A stretch of DNA of 64,000 nucleotides from UBA4735 sp035935465. GTDB lineage: Bacteria; Chloroflexota; Limnocylindria; P2-11E. Below, in pieces: positions 9,557 through 17,235 of this stretch. The position numbers were made by a program, and so were the translations under genes. The stretch's first letter is position 1. The number at the start of each line of letters is the position of its first letter. The DNA lies in NCBI GenBank assembly GCA_035935465.1, contig DASYXA010000111.1, forward strand, positions 1-64,000, given 5' to 3'. The notes under the pieces were generated by a model. The model made no database searches and was not told where the DNA came from. It worked only from the letters and a program-made list of their open reading frames with translations.

Positions 9557-9796
9557 ATGGTCGCGACCCGGACACAGGTCTATCTCACCAAGGAACAGCG
9601 GCGAGCGCTTGAGGCCCGACGACAGCGTGAGGGCAAGACGCTCGCCGCGGTGATACGCGATGCCGTCGACGCGTACATCGCAGCGGACGTAGCCGATCGT
9701 CAGGCGATTCTTGATCGAACGTTCGGCAGCATTCCTGACTTCGAGGTCCCATCGCGCGACGAATGGGAAGAGCGGGCAAAGCGCTTGGGGCACTGA
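9557..9796 (+). CDS. Ribbon-helix-helix (CopG-like) small protein
   Basis: 79 aa starting at ATG in MVATRTQVYLTKEQRRALE; the frame extends upstream to 9497, but that part overlaps dnaE2 and reads like a shadow. The N-terminal strand-helix-helix pattern (TQVYLTKEQRRALEARRQREGKTLAAVIRDAVDAYIA) is typical of RHH antitoxins or repressors, with a short acidic C-terminal tail that could contact a toxin. No toxin follows: the next ORF is the convergent DUF6504 gene. It may be an orphan antitoxin or a small transcription factor. Confidence 0.75.
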   Translation: MVATRTQVYLTKEQRRALEARRQREGKTLAAVIRDAVDAYIAADVADRQAILDRTFGSIPDFEVPSRDEWEERAKRLGH

Positions 9797-9831
9797 TCGA
9801 TCCGTGCAGACCGGTCCCCGTGACCGTGTGT

Positions 9832-10083
9832 TCAATCCATGACTCGCTGAAGGAACCATTCGCCGCGCTTCCGATCGCCGTAGATGTCGCAGAGCAGGCC
9901 GTCGGCCGTGCGCAGCGTGAGGTACTCGCGATCGATGCCGTCGGCCCACCACTCGCCATCCACGCGCCAGCGCCGCACGACCTCGACGACGACGAGCCGC
10001 CGCTGCCCGACCCGAAGCGCGCCTGGCTCGCCCTCGTTCCACTCCATGTGTACCGGCAGCGGCTCGGCGAACAGCCGGCTCAC
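9832..10083 (-). CDS. DUF6504-like protein of the imu cassette
   Basis: 83 aa. The sequence WRVDGEWWADGIDREYLTLRT followed by DGLLCDIYGDRKRGEWFLQRV matches the DUF6504 signature as I know it: a small domain that follows, or is fused to, ImuB in actinobacterial and related imuB-dnaE2 cassettes. Its biochemical role is unknown, and a part in mutasome assembly is inferred from linkage. It starts 85 nt after the imuB stop, with one copy of the intergenic repeat between, and is convergent with the RHH gene. Confidence 0.75.
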   Translation of the reverse strand: MSRLFAEPLPVHMEWNEGEPGALRVGQRRLVVVEVVRRWRVDGEWWADGIDREYLTLRTADGLLCDIYGDRKRGEWFLQRVMD

Positions 10084-10121
10084 CTGTTCGATCTCATGTC
10101 TTCGCCATGAGCACGCTCATG

Positions 10122-10177
10122 GCTGGTGGAAACTCGCTCGCCGCGGCAGAGCCGCGTCTCGCTCGTTCTCATCTGAC
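10122..10177. repeat. Intergenic repeat, copy A (imuB / DUF6504)
   Basis: A 56-bp stretch beginning gctggtggaaactcgctcg and spanning the imuB stop codon. It is about 80 percent identical by eye to copy B at 11211-11266. Its centre is the small inverted repeat gcggcagagccgc. Confidence 0.7.
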
Positions 10178-11164
10178 CACCTCTTCCCACTCGGCGGCGC
10201 GCTCGGGCAGGCGCGCCTCGGCATCGACGACGTGCGGCTGGAGCACGGTCGCGGCACCGAGCCGCGTGCGCAGGAGCTGCGCGACCGAGATCGCCTCCTC
10301 GGCCTGCGCGCCGTCGGGCGCGAAGAGGCCGATCTGGCGCCCGCGGGCCGGCTCGACGGCGGTGATCTCGAGCGCCGCCGAGGTCACGCGGCCGAGGGCC
10401 GGGATCTCCTCGAGGCCCCAGCGGAGCGAGCGGACGATGGCCGCCGATCCCGCCGAGGGCGGGAGCAGCGATCGCTCGAGCCGCAGGGGCAGCAGCTCCT
10501 CGCGCTCGAGGACGAGCCGGATGCGCAGCGCGGCGAGGCCGTCGTGCCGCAGCGCCTCCGCGAGCTCGTCGGCCGTGGCGCGCAGCGCGAAGACGAGCCG
10601 CTCGCGCGAGTCGACCGGGTCGTCCCAGGTCCGTTTCGCGCGGATGCGCCGGCGCGGCGCCACGCCGCGCACGTCCTCAACGAGCTCACCGATAGCGAGC
10701 GCGTACGCGATCGCCGCCGATTGACCGAAGCGATCGGACACGGCGCCGCGCGTGAGCGCGAGGAACCCACCGATGCGCCGCACGCCGAGCAGTGCCAGCT
10801 CCTCGATGACCTTCGGATCGAGCGGCAGCACGTCGAGCGGCAGCGGGTCGAGGAACGCGCGCTCTTCCTCGGCGGGGATCTCGGTCACCGTCCCCGCGGG
10901 CGTGCGCGCGGCCACGACGCGCGCGACGAACGGCGTCGTACCGAGCCCACCGGAGAGCGACCCACCGCCCGACGCGCCGCACACGCTGATCGCGTTGCGT
11001 GCGACGCGCAGCGGTGTACCGAGGAGCCGCTCGGTGCCGCGCAGGTCACAGACGAACGCGCCGTCGTCGGCCACGCCGACGCGCGGCAGCATCGCGGACA
11101 GCGCGGCGAGGATCCGCGCGCGCGGCGCGCGCTCGGGAACGGCGATCGCGAGATATGACTTCAT
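10169..11164 (-). CDS. imuB: ImuB-like non-catalytic Y-family polymerase homologue
   Basis: 331 aa. It resembles the C-terminal two thirds of ImuB: a helix-hairpin-helix-like stretch (LALLGVRRIGGFLALTRGAVSDRFG), then the little-finger region with PVDSRERLVFALRATADELAEAL. Shorter than usual ImuB (about 500 aa): the N-terminal palm with its acidic metal ligands is absent, so it cannot be a polymerase on its own. Known ImuB acts as an adaptor linking the beta clamp, ImuA and DnaE2. No obvious clamp-binding pentapeptide is visible. It lies between imuA and DUF6504 and begins with ATG 93 nt after the imuA stop, separated by a hairpin and repeat copy B. Confidence 0.82.
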   Translation of the reverse strand: MKSYLAIAVPERAPRARILAALSAMLPRVGVADDGAFVCDLRGTERLLGTPLRVARNAISVCGASGGGSLSGGLGTTPFVARVVAARTPAGTVTEIPAEEERAFLDPLPLDVLPLDPKVIEELALLGVRRIGGFLALTRGAVSDRFGQSAAIAYALAIGELVEDVRGVAPRRRIRAKRTWDDPVDSRERLVFALRATADELAEALRHDGLAALRIRLVLEREELLPLRLERSLLPPSAGSAAIVRSLRWGLEEIPALGRVTSAALEITAVEPARGRQIGLFAPDGAQAEEAISVAQLLRTRLGAATVLQPHVVDAEARLPERAAEWEEVVR

Positions 11165-11182
11165 CCTGCTCTCACTCTCTAT

Positions 11183-11201
11183 CTCCGACCTGCGGTCGGA
11201 G
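11183..11201. other. Perfect hairpin between imuA and imuB
   Basis: ctccgac-ctgcg-gtcggag gives a seven-base-pair stem with a five-base loop, 19 nt upstream of the imuB start. It is not followed by a T-run on the coding strand. It may stabilise or attenuate the cassette transcript. Confidence 0.6.
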
Positions 11202-11210
11202 ACCGCTCAG

Positions 11211-11266
11211 GACTGGTGGTACTCGTTCGTCGCGGCAAAGCCGCTCCTCACTCGCTCTCATCCGAC
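11211..11266. repeat. Intergenic repeat, copy B (imuA / imuB)
   Basis: A 56-bp stretch beginning gactggtggtactcgttcg and spanning the imuA stop codon, the counterpart of copy A at 10122-10177. Its centre is gcggcaaagccgc, which can form a short hairpin. Both copies occupy the same place, over the stop codon of an imu gene. Confidence 0.7.
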
Positions 11267-11971
11267 CTGCTCCAGCAGCGCGCCGCGGGTCCCGAGGTCG
11301 CGCGACTCGGCGCCGAGCGCGGCGAAATGGAAGAGGGCGCGCTCCGCGACGACCGCGGTCCAGCCCGTCGTGCGGCCGAAGCGCTCGGCCCACGCGACGC
11401 GGGCGACCACGAACGTCGGGATCGCGAGCCGCATCGCGCGGACGTCGGAGATGACAAGGAGCGCGGCGGGCGACGAGCGCACGATCGGCATGAGCGGTAC
11501 CAGATCATCGATGCGCACGTTCGTCGGCGCGAGCTGCGGACCCGTGTCGACGACCGCGAGCCGGAAGCCGGCGCTGCGCAGGGCGGCGCCGGCGGCGAGG
11601 AGCACGTCGTCGCGCGTGCGCGCGCGGACGACGAACACCCGCTCGAGGTCCACGCCCGCGCGCACCGCCGCCAGCGGATCGAACGTCGCGCTCGGGTCGA
11701 TCCAGAGCACGTTGCCGCCGTCGCGCTGCGCGCCCGCGACGGCGCGGTGCGCGAGCGCGACCTTCCCGGTGCTCCCGGTCCCCACGAACGCCAGCGGCGC
11801 GCCCGACGAAAGGCCCGGGGTGAGCGTGTCGAGCGAGCTGGAGGTCGCGATGCGCCGTTCGCCGGCGCGGCGTTCTGCGACCGCGCCAGGCGCGAGCACG
11901 TGCGTGCCGAACCGCCCCTCGACGCGCGCGATCGCGTCCGCCACAGCCGTTCCCGTTCGTGTTGAGCCCAC
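11258..11971 (-). CDS. imuA: ImuA-like RecA-fold protein of the mutasome cassette
   Basis: 237 aa, GTG start preceded by ggggag at 8 nt. The N terminus is poorly conserved. The core has a RecA-like nucleotide-binding pattern with FVGTGSTGKVALAHRAV in the Walker A position, where the usual Thr/Ser after Lys is Val. Later strands read LWIDPSATFDP and LAVVDTG. ImuA proteins are RecA-like partners of ImuB and DnaE2 that modulate RecA filaments at damaged DNA. The altered P-loop suggests weak or no ATP hydrolysis. It is first in the cassette, 45 nt downstream of an SOS box. Confidence 0.8.
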   Translation of the reverse strand: MGSTRTGTAVADAIARVEGRFGTHVLAPGAVAERRAGERRIATSSSLDTLTPGLSSGAPLAFVGTGSTGKVALAHRAVAGAQRDGGNVLWIDPSATFDPLAAVRAGVDLERVFVVRARTRDDVLLAAGAALRSAGFRLAVVDTGPQLAPTNVRIDDLVPLMPIVRSSPAALLVISDVRAMRLAIPTFVVARVAWAERFGRTTGWTAVVAERALFHFAALGAESRDLGTRGALLEQVG

Positions 11972-12015
11972 CCGCGACGCTCCCCGTTACACCGTTCTCC
12001 TGGCCTGGCCTCCAT

Positions 12016-12029
12016 AGAACGGATGTTCT
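12016..12029. promoter_or_regulatory. LexA/SOS box upstream of imuA
   Basis: AGAACggatGTTCT is a perfect GAAC-N4-GTTC palindrome, the operator type described for LexA of Gram-positive bacteria and green non-sulfur bacteria. It lies 44 nt before the imuA GTG, where it could block the promoter, and is also upstream of the divergent zinc-ribbon gene. Confidence 0.82.
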
Positions 12030-12150
12030 AACAATAGGGGGCCGAACAACACCGCGTCAAGCATCGAAGAGTTGCCCAAGAACACCGCCCCACAGACCGC
12101 CGCTGGCAGACGTCGTGCACCGAACCCACGTCCTAGGGGGGCTGACGCCC

Positions 12151-12345
12151 GTGGATATCGACCACCAGGGACCCGCGAAGTGCGTCGACTGCGGCCAGGA
12201 CGCGTACATCCGCCTGGCCGGCACCGAGGCCTACGTCTGCGCCCACTGCTTCGCCGATCGCGGCCGCAAGACCCGCGGCACCAAGAGCTTCGCTAGAGCG
12301 TCGCAGTCTCCACCGACAAGATCGGCGGAAGGTGCTGTGCGATAA
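12151..12345 (+). CDS. Small zinc-ribbon protein
   Basis: 64 aa from GTG (VDIDHQGPAKCVDCGQDAY), preceded by aggggg about 10 nt upstream. Two CxxC pairs, KCVDC and VCAHC about 16 residues apart, form a likely zinc ribbon, and a basic tail follows. No family name is evident. The last 53 nt overlap the end of the convergent Asp-box gene, so the true stop could be questioned, but the cysteine spacing supports translation. Its start is 122 nt from the SOS box, so damage regulation is possible but unproven. Confidence 0.6.
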   Translation: MDIDHQGPAKCVDCGQDAYIRLAGTEAYVCAHCFADRGRKTRGTKSFARASQSPPTRSAEGAVR

Positions 12346-13369
12346 GGGCCCACGTCCGGCCCTCGTCAGCGCTGCCCCAGATCTCGCCGCTCGTCGTCCC
12401 GAAGTACACGCCCGCGGGATCGAGCCGGTCGGTCGCCATCCCCTCGCGCATGACCTCGTAATTCGCCCCGCGCGGTAGTCCGTTCGCCTGCTTCGTCCAC
12501 TTCTTGCCGCGGTCGCGCGTGCGCCACACGGCCGCGCCCGTCGACAGGGGTGACATGCGCATCGGGAACTCGAGCGGGAACACGTACGCGGTCTGCGGAT
12601 CGCGCGGATGGATCGCCGACGCGAACCCGTAGTCCGTCGGCAGGCCCTTCGTCACGTCGGTCCACTTCCGCTCGCCCGCGTCCTTGAAGTACGCGCCGAT
12701 GTGGGCCTGCTGGAAACGCGCGCCGGCGACGGTCGGGCTTCCGACGACGTGGTGCACGCAGACGAGATCGCCGTCGTGCTCGATCGGCACCGGCGATCCG
12801 AGGCCACTGTTCGTCCGGGTCCACGACCTCCCGCCATCGGCGGTCTCGTACACCCCACCCGAGCTGATCCCGATGGTCATCGCCTTCGGATCCACGGCAT
12901 CCACGGCGATGGAGTGCAGGCCGAGCCCGCCGCCGCCGGGAACCCACTGCTTCGCGTCCTCGTGCTCGTTCAGTGCGCGCACGGACTCCCAGCTCTCGCC
13001 GCGGTCGGCGCTCTTGAACAGCGATGCCGGCTCCGTGCCGACCCACATGACGTCGGGCTCCTTCGCGTGCCCGGGCTCGATGTGCCAGGTGCGGCTGAAC
13101 GTGCGGTCGTCGCCCTTCGGGAACGCCGGGTTCTTGCCGGGCTTCCAGGTCTTCCCGAGGTCGCGCGAGATCTCGACCCGCGGGCCGCCCCAGGTCATGT
13201 TCACGCCGGCATAGAGCGATCGGCCGTCACGCGGATCGAAGGCCACGTGGTAGACCGGCTGCCCCGGGAAGTACGGCCCCTCGAGCCGCCAGCGCTCGCG
13301 CGCCGTCCCGCTGCGGAACAGGTACACCCCCTTCTTCGTCCCCAGGAGCACCGCCACGCCACGCGCCAT
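12293..13369 (-). CDS. Asp-box (BNR/sortilin-like) beta-propeller protein
   Basis: 358 aa with at least five Asp-box repeats: SRDLGKTW, SADRGESW, TADGGRSW, TRDRGKKW and SADEGRTW. This is the pattern of sialidase/VPS10-type propellers and of plant and bacterial photosystem assembly-like propellers. There is no signal peptide, and the catalytic residues of sialidases are not apparent, so a cytoplasmic binding or scaffold role is more likely than glycosidase activity. The ATG starts one base after the stop of the MoaD-like gene, so the two are translationally coupled and probably work together. Confidence 0.85.
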   Translation of the reverse strand: MARGVAVLLGTKKGVYLFRSGTARERWRLEGPYFPGQPVYHVAFDPRDGRSLYAGVNMTWGGPRVEISRDLGKTWKPGKNPAFPKGDDRTFSRTWHIEPGHAKEPDVMWVGTEPASLFKSADRGESWESVRALNEHEDAKQWVPGGGGLGLHSIAVDAVDPKAMTIGISSGGVYETADGGRSWTRTNSGLGSPVPIEHDGDLVCVHHVVGSPTVAGARFQQAHIGAYFKDAGERKWTDVTKGLPTDYGFASAIHPRDPQTAYVFPLEFPMRMSPLSTGAAVWRTRDRGKKWTKQANGLPRGANYEVMREGMATDRLDPAGVYFGTTSGEIWGSADEGRTWALIAQHLPPILSVETATL

Positions 13370-13370
13370 G

Positions 13371-13655
13371 TCAGACCTCCCCGCCGGACACGGCCGGCAC
13401 GATGTGGACGGTGTCGCCGTCGCGGAGCGCGGTGCGCTCGCCGTCCAGGTAGCGCATCTCTTCCTCGTTCGCGAAGATGTTCACGTGCTCGCGCATCCTG
13501 CCGTGTTCGTCGCGCAGCCGCTCGGCGAGGCTCGGGTACCGCTCGACGAGGCCGGCGAGCGCGCTCGCGATGTCCGTCGCCTCGACGGTCGCGCTGCGCG
13601 CGCCGCCGGCGAACTCGCTGAACGCCCCGTGCAGCTTCACCGTCACCGTGGCCAC
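13371..13655 (-). CDS. MoaD/ThiS-family ubiquitin-like protein
   Basis: 94 aa, GTG start. The beta-grasp pattern fits MoaD/ThiS sulfur carriers: a start at VTVKLHGAFSEFAGG and an end at LRDGDTVHIVPAVSGG. The protein continues for two residues after the diglycine (GGEV), whereas active carriers normally end in a free Gly-Gly. Either a protease trims it or it is not thiocarboxylated. It is first in a two-gene operon with the Asp-box propeller. A TAGACT hexamer lies 8 nt before the GTG, so the transcript is probably leaderless. Confidence 0.85.
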   Translation of the reverse strand: MATVTVKLHGAFSEFAGGARSATVEATDIASALAGLVERYPSLAERLRDEHGRMREHVNIFANEEEMRYLDGERTALRDGDTVHIVPAVSGGEV

Positions 13656-13659
13656 CGGT

Positions 13660-13699
13660 CGCGAGTCTAGGGAACCCCGGCAGCGCGGGTAGACTCGCG
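13660..13699. promoter_or_regulatory. Symmetric divergent promoter with 10-bp inverted repeat
   Basis: cgcgagtcta (13660-13669) and tagactcgcg (13690-13699) are exact reverse complements flanking 20 bp. Each arm reads TAGACT toward its own gene, giving a -10 hexamer 8 nt from the MoaD-like GTG and 10 nt from the ATG at 13706. The arms may also be a shared operator. Confidence 0.6.
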
Positions 13700-13705
13700 G
13701 ACTCG

Positions 13706-16096
13706 ATGAGCACGGCCTTCCTCGGCGACGAGGCGTCGCGCGACGCGCAGCAGGTCGGCGCGAAAGCGGCGACCCTGTCGCGGCTCGCCGACCGGTTCCG
13801 CGTCCCGGCGGGCTTCTGCCTCGAGGCGAGCGTCTTCGACCGCCTCGGCACCGCGCTGTCAGGCGACCGGGCCGCGCTCGCGGCGCTCCGCGCCCTCGTG
13901 AGCGAGGGCCACTCCGGCCTCATCGCGCGCGTCGGCAAGCCCGATCCCGCGGTCGCGGTGCGCTCATCGGCCATCGGCGAGGACGGTGCCGAGACGTCGT
14001 TCGCCGGCCAGCACGAGACGATCCTCGACGTGCGCGGCCTCGACGCGATCACTGCCGCGGTGCTCGAGTGCTGGCGCTCCGCGGCGTCCGAGCGCGCCGT
14101 CGCCTATCGCGCCGAGCACCACATCACCGCGCCGCCGCGCGTCGGCGTCCTCGTGCAGGAGCTCGTACCCGCGGAGGCCGCGGCGATCGCGTTCTCGGTC
14201 GATCCGGTGAGCGGCGACCGCGACACGCTCGTGATCGACGCGTGCCTCGGACTCGGCGAGGCGATCGCGTCGGGCTCGGTCACCCCGGACACATACGCGG
14301 TGCGGAAGCGCGATGTCGCGATCGTGAAGCGCACGATCGCGGGCGGCCGGCCCGCGCTCGACGACGGGCAGGTGCGCGAGGTCGCCCGGCTGGCACTCGC
14401 GCTCGAGGCCGAGAGCGGCGCGCCGGTGGACGTGGAGTGCGCGTTCGCCGAAGGCTCGCTGCACCTCCTGCAGGCGAGACCGATCACGGCGCTGCCGGCG
14501 CGGTCGGAATTCACGGTCGAGTGGGAGGACCCGGCGGACGCCGCGCTCACGTGGACGCGCGAGGACGTCCACATGGACGAGTGCCGGCCGACGCTCTCAG
14601 CGGAGTTCACGCTCGAAGCGCCGGCGTTCGGGCTCGACCGCGCGAACCTCGTGTTCGGACCTCCGGCGCGGGTCCGCTACCTGACCGCGCACGGCTACCT
14701 GTACCACGCGCGCGTGCCGCAAGCGCCGAGCGCCGACATGCCCGCGCTCGAGGCCACCGCGCTCACCCGGCGGCGGGAATGGGCGCGACACCTCGGGAAG
14801 GACTGGACCGATCGCTACCGGCCGGCGGTGCTCGCGCACTTCGCGTGGATGCGGACGGTACGCTTCGACGACCGCGCGACCGCGCTCAGGGCCTGGGACG
14901 CGTTCTGGCCCCGGGTCAACGACATCTGGCTCATCCACATGCTCATCGTCCCGCCGGTGTATTCGCTGCTCGAGGAGCTGGCGACTTTGTACGCGGCGCT
15001 CACCGGGCGGCCGGCGACCGACGCGCCGACACTCGCGCAGGGCCGGCAGGACACGCTCCACGACCTACAGCAGCGCCTCTACGACCTTGCGACCGCCATC
15101 CGCGCGCGGCCCGCGGTCGCGCGCGCGATCGCGGATGCCCGCGCGCTCGACGACCTCGCCGCGGTCGAGGGCGGCGGCGAGATCCGCGCCGCGATCGAGG
15201 AGTTCCTCGCCGTCCACGGCGACGTCGGCCAGACCGGCTTCGACATCGAGAGCGCATCGTGGTCCGACGAGCCGCGCCTGCTACTCGTCGAGCTTGCGCG
15301 ACTCGTCCGCGCGCCGGGCGAGAGCCCGTCGGTGAGGCGGGCCCGGCTCGTCGCGGACGCGGAGGCGCTCGAGCAGCGCACACGCTCCGAGCTGCGCGAT
15401 CGTCCCGAGGACCTCGCCCGGTTCACCGAGGTGCTCACGGCCGCGCAAGCCTGCGGCGCGCTCAGCGAGGAGCACAACTACTGGATCGACCGGCTCTGCC
15501 AGGCCCACGCCCGGAGATTCATCCTGCGGGTCGCAGGCGTGCTCGTCCGAGCCGGCCTGCTCGGAGCGCCGGACGACATCTTCCACCTGCGCATCGGCGA
15601 GGTGCGCGACGCGCTCTCGAGCGGCGCGGACCAGCGGGCGCTCGTCGCGGAGCGGCGCCGCGTGTTCGAGCGCGACCGGCGCCTCCGCCCGCCGCGGGCC
15701 ATCGGGACGCCGCCCGCGGCGCCGGTCGCGGCGTCGGCCATCCGCGACCTGGGCTACCGCGTCGAGCAGACCGAGCGCGACGTGCTCCGCGGCGTCGCGG
15801 CGTCACCCGGGCGCGGCCGCGGCCCGGCTCGCCTGGTGAACGGCCTCGCCGACTTCGAGCGCTTCCAGCGCGGCGACGTGCTCGTCTGCCGCTCGACGAC
15901 GGTGAGCTGGGTCCCGCTGTTCAACATGGCCAGCGGCATCGTCGCGGACCTCGGCGGCGCGCTCTCCCACGCGGCGCTCGTCGCGCGCGAGTTCGGGATC
16001 CCGGCCGTGACCGGCACCGGGATCGCGCTCGAGACGCTCATCGACGGGGAGCTCGTCGAGGTCGACGGCACCGCCGGGACCGTGCGACGAGATTGA
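13706..16096 (+). CDS. PEP-synthase/rifampicin-phosphotransferase-like enzyme
   Basis: 796 aa. Three parts are visible. An N-terminal PPDK-type ATP-grasp domain has AVRSSAIGEDG, FSVDPVSG and HLLQARPI. A long, mostly helical middle region spans about residues 270-680. A C-terminal phosphohistidine swivel domain contains GGALSHAALVAREFGIPAV, with the catalytic His. The C-terminal PEP/pyruvate TIM barrel of true PEP synthase is absent. ATP-grasp, variable helical domain and terminal His domain is the order of rifampicin phosphotransferase (Rph) and related dikinases that phosphorylate small molecules. The substrate cannot be read from the sequence. It is monocistronic, with an apparently leaderless promoter. 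Confidence 0.82.
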   Translation: MSTAFLGDEASRDAQQVGAKAATLSRLADRFRVPAGFCLEASVFDRLGTALSGDRAALAALRALVSEGHSGLIARVGKPDPAVAVRSSAIGEDGAETSFAGQHETILDVRGLDAITAAVLECWRSAASERAVAYRAEHHITAPPRVGVLVQELVPAEAAAIAFSVDPVSGDRDTLVIDACLGLGEAIASGSVTPDTYAVRKRDVAIVKRTIAGGRPALDDGQVREVARLALALEAESGAPVDVECAFAEGSLHLLQARPITALPARSEFTVEWEDPADAALTWTREDVHMDECRPTLSAEFTLEAPAFGLDRANLVFGPPARVRYLTAHGYLYHARVPQAPSADMPALEATALTRRREWARHLGKDWTDRYRPAVLAHFAWMRTVRFDDRATALRAWDAFWPRVNDIWLIHMLIVPPVYSLLEELATLYAALTGRPATDAPTLAQGRQDTLHDLQQRLYDLATAIRARPAVARAIADARALDDLAAVEGGGEIRAAIEEFLAVHGDVGQTGFDIESASWSDEPRLLLVELARLVRAPGESPSVRRARLVADAEALEQRTRSELRDRPEDLARFTEVLTAAQACGALSEEHNYWIDRLCQAHARRFILRVAGVLVRAGLLGAPDDIFHLRIGEVRDALSSGADQRALVAERRRVFERDRRLRPPRAIGTPPAAPVAASAIRDLGYRVEQTERDVLRGVAASPGRGRGPARLVNGLADFERFQRGDVLVCRSTTVSWVPLFNMASGIVADLGGALSHAALVAREFGIPAVTGTGIALETLIDGELVEVDGTAGTVRRD

Positions 16097-16110
16097 TCAT
16101 TCATCGTTAG

Positions 16111-16146
16111 TTGTCAGGATTGGCTAGTTGCGCTATTATGCGCAAC
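16111..16146 (+). promoter_or_regulatory. Near-consensus promoter with palindromic operator for abiEi
   Basis: -35 TTGTCA (16111-16116), a 17-bp spacer and -10 TATTAT (16134-16139). The -10 is the exact centre of the perfect inverted repeat GTTGCGCTATTATGCGCAAC (16127-16146), which abuts the ATG at 16147. The expected transcription start coincides with the ATG, so the mRNA is leaderless, and a bound repressor would cover the -10. Confidence 0.8.
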
Positions 16147-17235
16147 ATGGCAGTCCAAGGCAACACCACGAAACCGCCTCGTTCCAATCAACTCATTGGC
16201 CTAGCCATCGAGGTGCTGCGCGAGCGCCTGCCACCCGGCTGGAAGATCGACTTCGGCCTCGACCGCCCGCCCACTCGCGAGCGACCTGATGCGGTAGTCC
16301 GGGTCCAAAGCCCGGATGGCAGGGTCGCGACCTTCGTCGTGGAGGCCAAGACAGGCTCAGCACCGATCCGGGCTCGACTGAACGCAGGGCCACCCTCCAC
16401 CCGCGAGAACACTCAGGTGCCCCTCGTGGTCGCACCCTTCATTTCGGCCGACCTTCGCGACGAGCTCCGCCGCCACGGGATCGCATATGTCGATGCGACC
16501 GGCAACGCGGATGTCCGAGTCGGCCGACCTGGACTCTTCATAACAAGCACAGGTGCTGATCGGAATCCTTGGCCGACCGATCGACCGGCTCGCAGTCTGC
16601 GCGCCCCGAAGGCGGCACGGGTGGTGCGAGCGCTCACGGACTTTGCCGAACCCCTTGGTGTTCGACGCGTGGCGGCCTTGGCGAATGTGGACGCCGGTTA
16701 CGCCTCACGCGTGATGAGAATGCTTCGCGAGGAGGGTCTGCTCATCGCAGCTCCACGCGGCGCCGTAACGAGGGTTGACCGCGCGGCCCTGGTCCGTAGA
16801 TGGGCTACGGATTACGACATCGCGATGTCCAACCGGCTGCTGCCTGCTTTCGAGCCGCGCGACCTGAGCCTTCTCGTGGTGCGAGTCCGCGATCTTTCCC
16901 GGAAGAGTGCTTTCAAGTACGCATTCACAGGATCTTGGGCGGCCAATCACTCCGCATCGGTGGCAGCGACTCGACTCCTGACATGTTTCGTGGAGCGCCC
17001 CGAGAGCCTCGCGGAATCACTCGACCTGCGAACGGGAGAAACGCTCTCGAACGTCTGGCTCGTGGAGCCGTACGACCCGATCGCCTTCGACCGCGGTGGA
17101 AGGGAGCAGGGGGTCAACCTCGCCGCGCCCGCGCAGGTCCTGGTCGACCTCATGACTTCGCCTGGACGCGCTCCGGCGGAAGCTGACGCATATCTGTCGT
17201 GGCTCAAGGGCAACGACCCTCTCTGGCATGACTGA
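16147..17235 (+). CDS. AbiEi-like antitoxin/transcriptional regulator
   Basis: 362 aa from the ATG next to the operator; longer starts at 16111 or 16138 would lie inside the promoter. An N-terminal region with a nuclease-like alpha/beta pattern (VVEAKTGSAPIRARL) precedes a winged-helix stretch (RVVRALTDFAEPLGVRRVAAL, then YASRVMRMLREEGLL). In type IV systems AbiEi is the antitoxin, represses its own promoter and acts through the cognate nucleotidyltransferase without binding it. The next gene is such a nucleotidyltransferase, overlapping by 8 nt. Composition here is visibly less GC-rich than the neighbours, suggesting transfer. Confidence 0.75.
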   Translation: MAVQGNTTKPPRSNQLIGLAIEVLRERLPPGWKIDFGLDRPPTRERPDAVVRVQSPDGRVATFVVEAKTGSAPIRARLNAGPPSTRENTQVPLVVAPFISADLRDELRRHGIAYVDATGNADVRVGRPGLFITSTGADRNPWPTDRPARSLRAPKAARVVRALTDFAEPLGVRRVAALANVDAGYASRVMRMLREEGLLIAAPRGAVTRVDRAALVRRWATDYDIAMSNRLLPAFEPRDLSLLVVRVRDLSRKSAFKYAFTGSWAANHSASVAATRLLTCFVERPESLAESLDLRTGETLSNVWLVEPYDPIAFDRGGREQGVNLAAPAQVLVDLMTSPGRAPAEADAYLSWLKGNDPLWHD

